Assembly (NCBI GenBank): GCA_009731425.1 | Contig: AP018794.1 | Coordinates: 2,735,960 to 2,799,959, forward strand | Source: Lachnospiraceae bacterium KM106-2 | GTDB lineage: Bacteria; Bacillota; Clostridia; Lachnospirales; Lachnospiraceae | DNA length: 64,000 nucleotides | Reading direction: 5' to 3' | Shown here: positions 60,146-64,000 of the stretch, one piece after another | Layout: each line of letters starts with the position of its first letter | Numbering within the stretch: position 1 is the stretch's first letter | Program-made: the position numbers and the translations under genes | Notes under the pieces: model-generated | What the model saw: the letters and a program-made list of their open reading frames with translations, nothing else | Databases searched by the model: none | What the model was told of the DNA's origin: nothing

Positions 60146-61048
60146 TTATTTTCTAATATTTTCATCATGAACAACTTTAACATCTAATTGGTTATATGGT
60201 ATAGATATGCCTTCTTGATCAAATTTATTCTTAACTTTTTCTTGCATCTCCCATTTCAATGGCCAATAATTATCTGTCTCTGTCCAAACACGTACTGCAA
60301 CAGAAATAGAACTCGAGTCAAAACTATATAAAAAGACCTGAATCTCTTCTTCTGGCAATACAAGTTCAGAACTTCTAACCACTTCTAATAACGCTTGCTT
60401 AACACGCTCTAAATTCTCTTCATATGCAACTGGAATAATTAAATCAAGACGTCTTGTTGGCTCACTTGTTACATTGACAATGTTTTGATTTGTTAATTGT
60501 CCATTTGGCATAACGACAATCTTGTTATCAATAGTCGCCAATCTCGTATAGCAAATATCGATAGAGATTACGGTACCTTCTTTTCCTGATACCATAATAT
60601 AATCTCCTACTCTAAATGGCTTTGTAACAAGAATTAATACACCGCCTGCAAGATTCGATAAAGTTCCCTGTAATGCAAGACCAATCGCTACACCGGCTGA
60701 ACCAAGTAACGCAATAAAGGAGCTTGTCTGGATTCCTACAATTCCTGCAATACTAATTAATAATACTGTATATAACGTAGCCTTTATAAGGACAATTAAG
60801 AAACCTGTTGCACCCTCTTCTAAGGAAGACTTTTCTAAAGATACCTTTACAAATTTCAAGATCCATTTAATTAACTTCTTCCCAACAAAATAAACTATAA
60901 TTGCCAATAATAATAATTGGGCAAAATTTATAAGTCCTGGAAAAAGATTATCATCTAAATACGTCTGTATCTTTCCTTTTTCTAAATTATCTTTCACTTG
61001 GTTGAGTGTACTTGACACATCAACTCCGTTACTTGTTAAAAACTGCAT
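60146..61048 (-). CDS. MscS-family small-conductance mechanosensitive channel
   Basis: 300 residues, three N-terminal membrane segments. The pore-lining TM3 is SSFIALLGSAGVAIGLALQGTLSNLAGGVLI and the MscS beta domain follows (VGDYIMVSGKEGTVISIDICYTRLATIDNKIVVMPNGQL). The C-terminal domain ends FDQEGISIPYNQLDVKVV. It releases solutes on osmotic downshock. Reads alone on the minus strand, 48 bases after glgB. Confidence 0.95.
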   Translation of the reverse strand: MQFLTSNGVDVSSTLNQVKDNLEKGKIQTYLDDNLFPGLINFAQLLLLAIIVYFVGKKLIKWILKFVKVSLEKSSLEEGATGFLIVLIKATLYTVLLISIAGIVGIQTSSFIALLGSAGVAIGLALQGTLSNLAGGVLILVTKPFRVGDYIMVSGKEGTVISIDICYTRLATIDNKIVVMPNGQLTNQNIVNVTSEPTRRLDLIIPVAYEENLERVKQALLEVVRSSELVLPEEEIQVFLYSFDSSSISVAVRVWTETDNYWPLKWEMQEKVKNKFDQEGISIPYNQLDVKVVHDENIRK

Positions 61049-61096
61049 ATTATACCTAACCTTTCTGTCTCATATGTTCACAGTCTTGACAATCAC

Positions 61097-63847
61097 TTAC
61101 TTCTGTGTTGTCTTTTTACTACCTTTTGTTGTTTTCTTTGCTGCTGGCTTTTTTGACGTTGTCTTCTTCGTCGTTTTCTTTGTTGTTTTCTTTTTATTAG
61201 CAGGCTGTTTTTTCTTAGAAACCACCTCTGATTTCGTAACAGCACTTATCATATTTTCTTCTGTATTTGTCTCTTTGCTAAGAGATTCTTTGGATTCCTC
61301 TGTCTTTTGAGCAACCTCATCTGGTTTTTTCTCTATCACTTCAACTACCTTTGGTTTTACCGCTTCGACTTCTACCTTTTCTGGCTTTACCTCTTCTAGG
61401 CTAGCCTCCTTTGGCTCTACCTCTTCTGGTTTTGCCACTTCTGGTTCCATCTCTTCTAATACTGCTTCTTCTGGTTCCACTACCTCTAGTTTCACGCTTT
61501 CATTCTCTTGTGGACTCTGCTCTTTCATAGTTGATTCACTCACTGGAATTGACTCCTTAATCTCTTTCTCCTCATGAGCGTTCACTTCACTTACCGTATC
61601 ACTAATCTCTTTGGATTCTTCAACAGTAGTAACGATCTGCTCCTTCTTAGATGTGATGGTAAAGACACTCGCTGCCATTGGAGGGACCTTAATATTAATA
61701 GAATACTCTAATCCATCCCATGGTGTTTTTTCTGATTCAACTGAATTCATATTCAGATTCCCTGTACCACCAAATTCAGCTGCATCACTATTAAAGATTT
61801 CCTTATATACAGCGTCTTTATCCACACCGAGACGATAATTCTCATATACCACTGGTGTAAAGTTATAAACAAAGAGTAAATCATTCTCTTCCTCTTTTGC
61901 TTTTCTCTTAAATGCTATGATACTATGATCGGCATCCAAATTACTGATCCACTGGAATCCATCATTTGATCCATCTAATTCATATAAAGCCTTCTGCTCC
62001 GCATAAAAATGATTTAGCTGATTCACATAATCTTGCATCTTCTGATGCTTTTCATCTTCAAGCAGGAACCAGTCTAAACTCTTATTTTCATTCCATTCAT
62101 TCCATTGAGCAAATTCTTGTCCCATAAACAATAATTTCTTACCTGGATGTCCCATCATGAAAGCATAAGCAACTCTTAAGTTTGCAAATTTCTGCTGTTC
62201 ATCTCCAGGCATCTTACCAAGTAAGGAAGCTTTTCCATGAGTCACCTCATCATGAGAAAGGACAAGAATGTAGTTCTCACTATATGCATATTCAAAGCTC
62301 ATAAGAAGATCTCTATGTCTGCCTTTACGGAATAATGGATCACATTTCATATAATCTAAGAAATCGTTCATCCATCCCATATTCCATTTATAATCAAATC
62401 CAAGTCCATTCTCCTCTGGTGCCTTGGTTACTCCAGGCCAAGCAGTGGACTCTTCTGCCATTAGCAGAGCATGATTTCCTTTTTTATGAATTGCTAAACT
62501 AACTTGTTTTAAGAACTCAATGGCTTCTAAATTCTCATTTCCACCGTAAATATTAGGAACCCATTCGCCATCTCTCTTACCATAATCTAAGTATAACATA
62601 GACGCAACTGCATCTACACGGATCGCATCCACATGAAACTTATTTACCCAGAACAAAACATTGGCAACAAGAAAATTGCGAACCTCTGGTCTACCGTAAT
62701 TAAAGATCAAAGTCCCCCAGTGTGGGTGACTGTTCTTCCTTGGATCAGGATCTTCATAAAGACAGGTTCCATCAAAATTAGCTAGTCCATAAGCATCTCT
62801 TGTAAAATGTGCTGGAACCCAGTCTAAAATTACTCCGATGTTATGTTGATGCATGTAATCAACAAAATACATAAAATCCTCTGGTGTACCATGGCGTTTT
62901 GTTACCGCATAATAGCCGGTAACCTGATATCCCCATGATTCATCTAATGGATATTCCATAACTGGCATCAATTCAATATGAGTATAGCCCATCTTCGTAA
63001 CATAGTCAGCTAACATGACTGCCAGCTCTCTAAAATTATAGAATCCGTTAGATCCTTCTTCCTCGTTTTTCTTCCAAGAACCCAGATGTACTTCATAGAT
63101 TACCATAGGTTGCCCTTTGGTGTCCACCGATTTTCTATGTTTCATCCATTCTCTATCTTTAAACTTATACGTACTCAGATCCGCCACAATCGAAGCTGTA
63201 TCTGGGCGTAGTTCAGCCTCATTTGCATAAGGATCTGCTTTTAGCATCGTGATATCGCCTTTTAATTTAATCTCATATTTATATAATTCCCCAACCTTAA
63301 CTTGAGGAATAAATAACTCAAAGATTCCGGAACCATCCAATCTACGCATTTGATGAACTCGTCCATCCCAATTGTTAAACGTTCCTACGACGCTTACCCG
63401 AATTGCATTAGGAGCCCATACTGCAAATAAAATACCTTTAACGCCTTTCAATGTCATTGGATGCGCGCCTAGCTTATCGTAGATCTGATAATTGACCCCG
63501 CTGGCAAATAGCTTTTCATCCACAACATCAATGACTGGTCCAAAACTATACGGATCGATCACTTCAGTTACATTTCCTTCTTTATCTTTTACTAAGTATG
63601 TATATTTTGAAATGCTTCTGCGATTTAATAAAATCGAGAAGAATCCGTCTTCATCCGTACGTATCATATCAAATTCATTATTACCAATCTTTAATTTTAC
63701 TGAGTCCGCTGCTGGAAAGAAACACTGCACCAGCATTCCATTCTCTACTTTATGTGCTCCCAGTAAACTATGTGGATTGTCATGCTCTGAATAAACAATC
63801 GCCTCTACTTCCGGCCAGTTCATGACACTATATAATGCATCCTCCAT
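61097..63847 (-). CDS. glgB: 1,4-alpha-glucan branching enzyme with lysine-rich C-terminal tail
   Basis: 916 residues. The first ~650 form a normal GlgB: CBM48 (YSEHDNPHSLLGAHKVENG), GH13 barrel with HIELMPVMEYPLDESWGYQ, nucleophile Asp in DAIRVDAVASMLYLDYGKR, Glu in LLMAEESTAWPGVT, third Asp in LSHDEVTHGKASLLG. Then follow ~270 extra residues: an acidic Glu/Val/Pro-rich repeat (EEVEPKEA, EEVKPEKVEVEAVKPK) and a final ~40-residue Lys/Thr/Ala tail like histone H1. It makes alpha-1,6 branches in glycogen; the tail's role is unknown. AAGGGGG precedes the ATG. Confidence 0.95.
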   Translation of the reverse strand: MEDALYSVMNWPEVEAIVYSEHDNPHSLLGAHKVENGMLVQCFFPAADSVKLKIGNNEFDMIRTDEDGFFSILLNRRSISKYTYLVKDKEGNVTEVIDPYSFGPVIDVVDEKLFASGVNYQIYDKLGAHPMTLKGVKGILFAVWAPNAIRVSVVGTFNNWDGRVHQMRRLDGSGIFELFIPQVKVGELYKYEIKLKGDITMLKADPYANEAELRPDTASIVADLSTYKFKDREWMKHRKSVDTKGQPMVIYEVHLGSWKKNEEEGSNGFYNFRELAVMLADYVTKMGYTHIELMPVMEYPLDESWGYQVTGYYAVTKRHGTPEDFMYFVDYMHQHNIGVILDWVPAHFTRDAYGLANFDGTCLYEDPDPRKNSHPHWGTLIFNYGRPEVRNFLVANVLFWVNKFHVDAIRVDAVASMLYLDYGKRDGEWVPNIYGGNENLEAIEFLKQVSLAIHKKGNHALLMAEESTAWPGVTKAPEENGLGFDYKWNMGWMNDFLDYMKCDPLFRKGRHRDLLMSFEYAYSENYILVLSHDEVTHGKASLLGKMPGDEQQKFANLRVAYAFMMGHPGKKLLFMGQEFAQWNEWNENKSLDWFLLEDEKHQKMQDYVNQLNHFYAEQKALYELDGSNDGFQWISNLDADHSIIAFKRKAKEEENDLLFVYNFTPVVYENYRLGVDKDAVYKEIFNSDAAEFGGTGNLNMNSVESEKTPWDGLEYSINIKVPPMAASVFTITSKKEQIVTTVEESKEISDTVSEVNAHEEKEIKESIPVSESTMKEQSPQENESVKLEVVEPEEAVLEEMEPEVAKPEEVEPKEASLEEVKPEKVEVEAVKPKVVEVIEKKPDEVAQKTEESKESLSKETNTEENMISAVTKSEVVSKKKQPANKKKTTKKTTKKTTSKKPAAKKTTKGSKKTTQK

Positions 63848-63878
63848 CTAGTAAAACCCCCTTGTATTTTATTTCTAT

Positions 63879-63907
63879 ATTGTACCATTTTTCTATTTTC
63901 AATACAA
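63879..63907 (-). promoter_or_regulatory. glgB promoter
   Basis: TTGTAT (63902-63907), 17 bases, TACAAT (63879-63884) on the minus strand, ~30 bases upstream of the glgB start. Nothing else is visible from 63908 to 64000. Confidence 0.6.
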
Positions 63908-64000
63908 GATAATCGTTCCGTATTTTTACTTTTTTTTACATTTTGTACTAGACCAAATAGAAAAAAAATCACCATAACTCTTAAAATAATCTTAGCTATT

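Overview
The window looks like chromosomal DNA of an anaerobic, spore-forming, low-GC Gram-positive bacterium, most probably a Lachnospiraceae/Clostridia member. The grounds are AT-rich sequence with strong AGGAGG-type ribosome sites, a cotJABC spore-coat operon, YtaF, CspBC-like S8 subtilases, a T-box leader, a yybP-ykoY manganese riboswitch, a LicT/RAT antitermination locus, type III glutamine synthetase and a complete maltodextrin/glycogen gene set. No rRNA, tRNA or CRISPR array was found.

Layout. 1-4.3 kb is accessory: a truncated membrane gene, a zinc-ribbon protein of unknown role, a structured non-coding RNA with its own promoter and terminator, a DUF2806-like protein, a viroplasmin-domain protein and a decayed stretch. 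4.4-7.3 kb is leuS with a T-box leader. 7.3-10 kb is a YtrA-type regulator plus ABC transporter. 10-12.5 kb has an LCP cell-wall protein and the cotJ operon, which ends in a previously unlisted 27-residue membrane peptide ORF. 12.6-17.1 kb is the licT-bglP-bglA aryl-beta-glucoside locus. 17.2-20.5 kb has metY and a small methyltransferase/CAT-like/SnoaL cluster. 20.7-31.9 kb is a plastic region: three S8 subtilases (one broken by two frameshifts), gene remnants, a peptidase E homologue, a secreted GLUG-repeat protein, and three copies of a composite repeat made of ~100-bp tandem units and a 184-nt multi-helix inverted repeat. 31.9-44.2 kb is the maltodextrin operon (malE, malF, malG, amylase lipoprotein, cyclomaltodextrinase, glgP, malQ) with a divergent LacI-type regulator. 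44.3-64 kb is mostly housekeeping: L,D-transpeptidase, DedA, a divergent TruA, YtaF, a Ca2+-type P-ATPase, enolase, M32 carboxypeptidase, argH, a methyltransferase, mntP with its Mn riboswitch, glnN, mscS, and glgB with an unusual lysine-rich tail.

How it works together. MalEFG would import maltodextrins. The amylase lipoprotein acts at the cell surface, and cyclomaltodextrinase, MalQ and GlgP process the sugar inside, with GlgB (about 20 kb away) on the storage side. The LacI-type regulator has operator-like sites at its own promoter and at the malE promoter. LicT would read through the terminator before bglP when its RAT hairpin forms.

Most unusual material: (1) the three-copy composite repeat at 24.2-31.9 kb; (2) a second interspersed element (two full copies and one partial) whose helices co-vary and which, read on the minus strand, starts at the U-tract of an intrinsic terminator each time; (3) the structured RNA at 1.8-2.1 kb; (4) the cotJ-coupled micro-ORF; (5) TruA with Glu in place of the catalytic Asp; (6) GlgB with a histone-H1-like tail.
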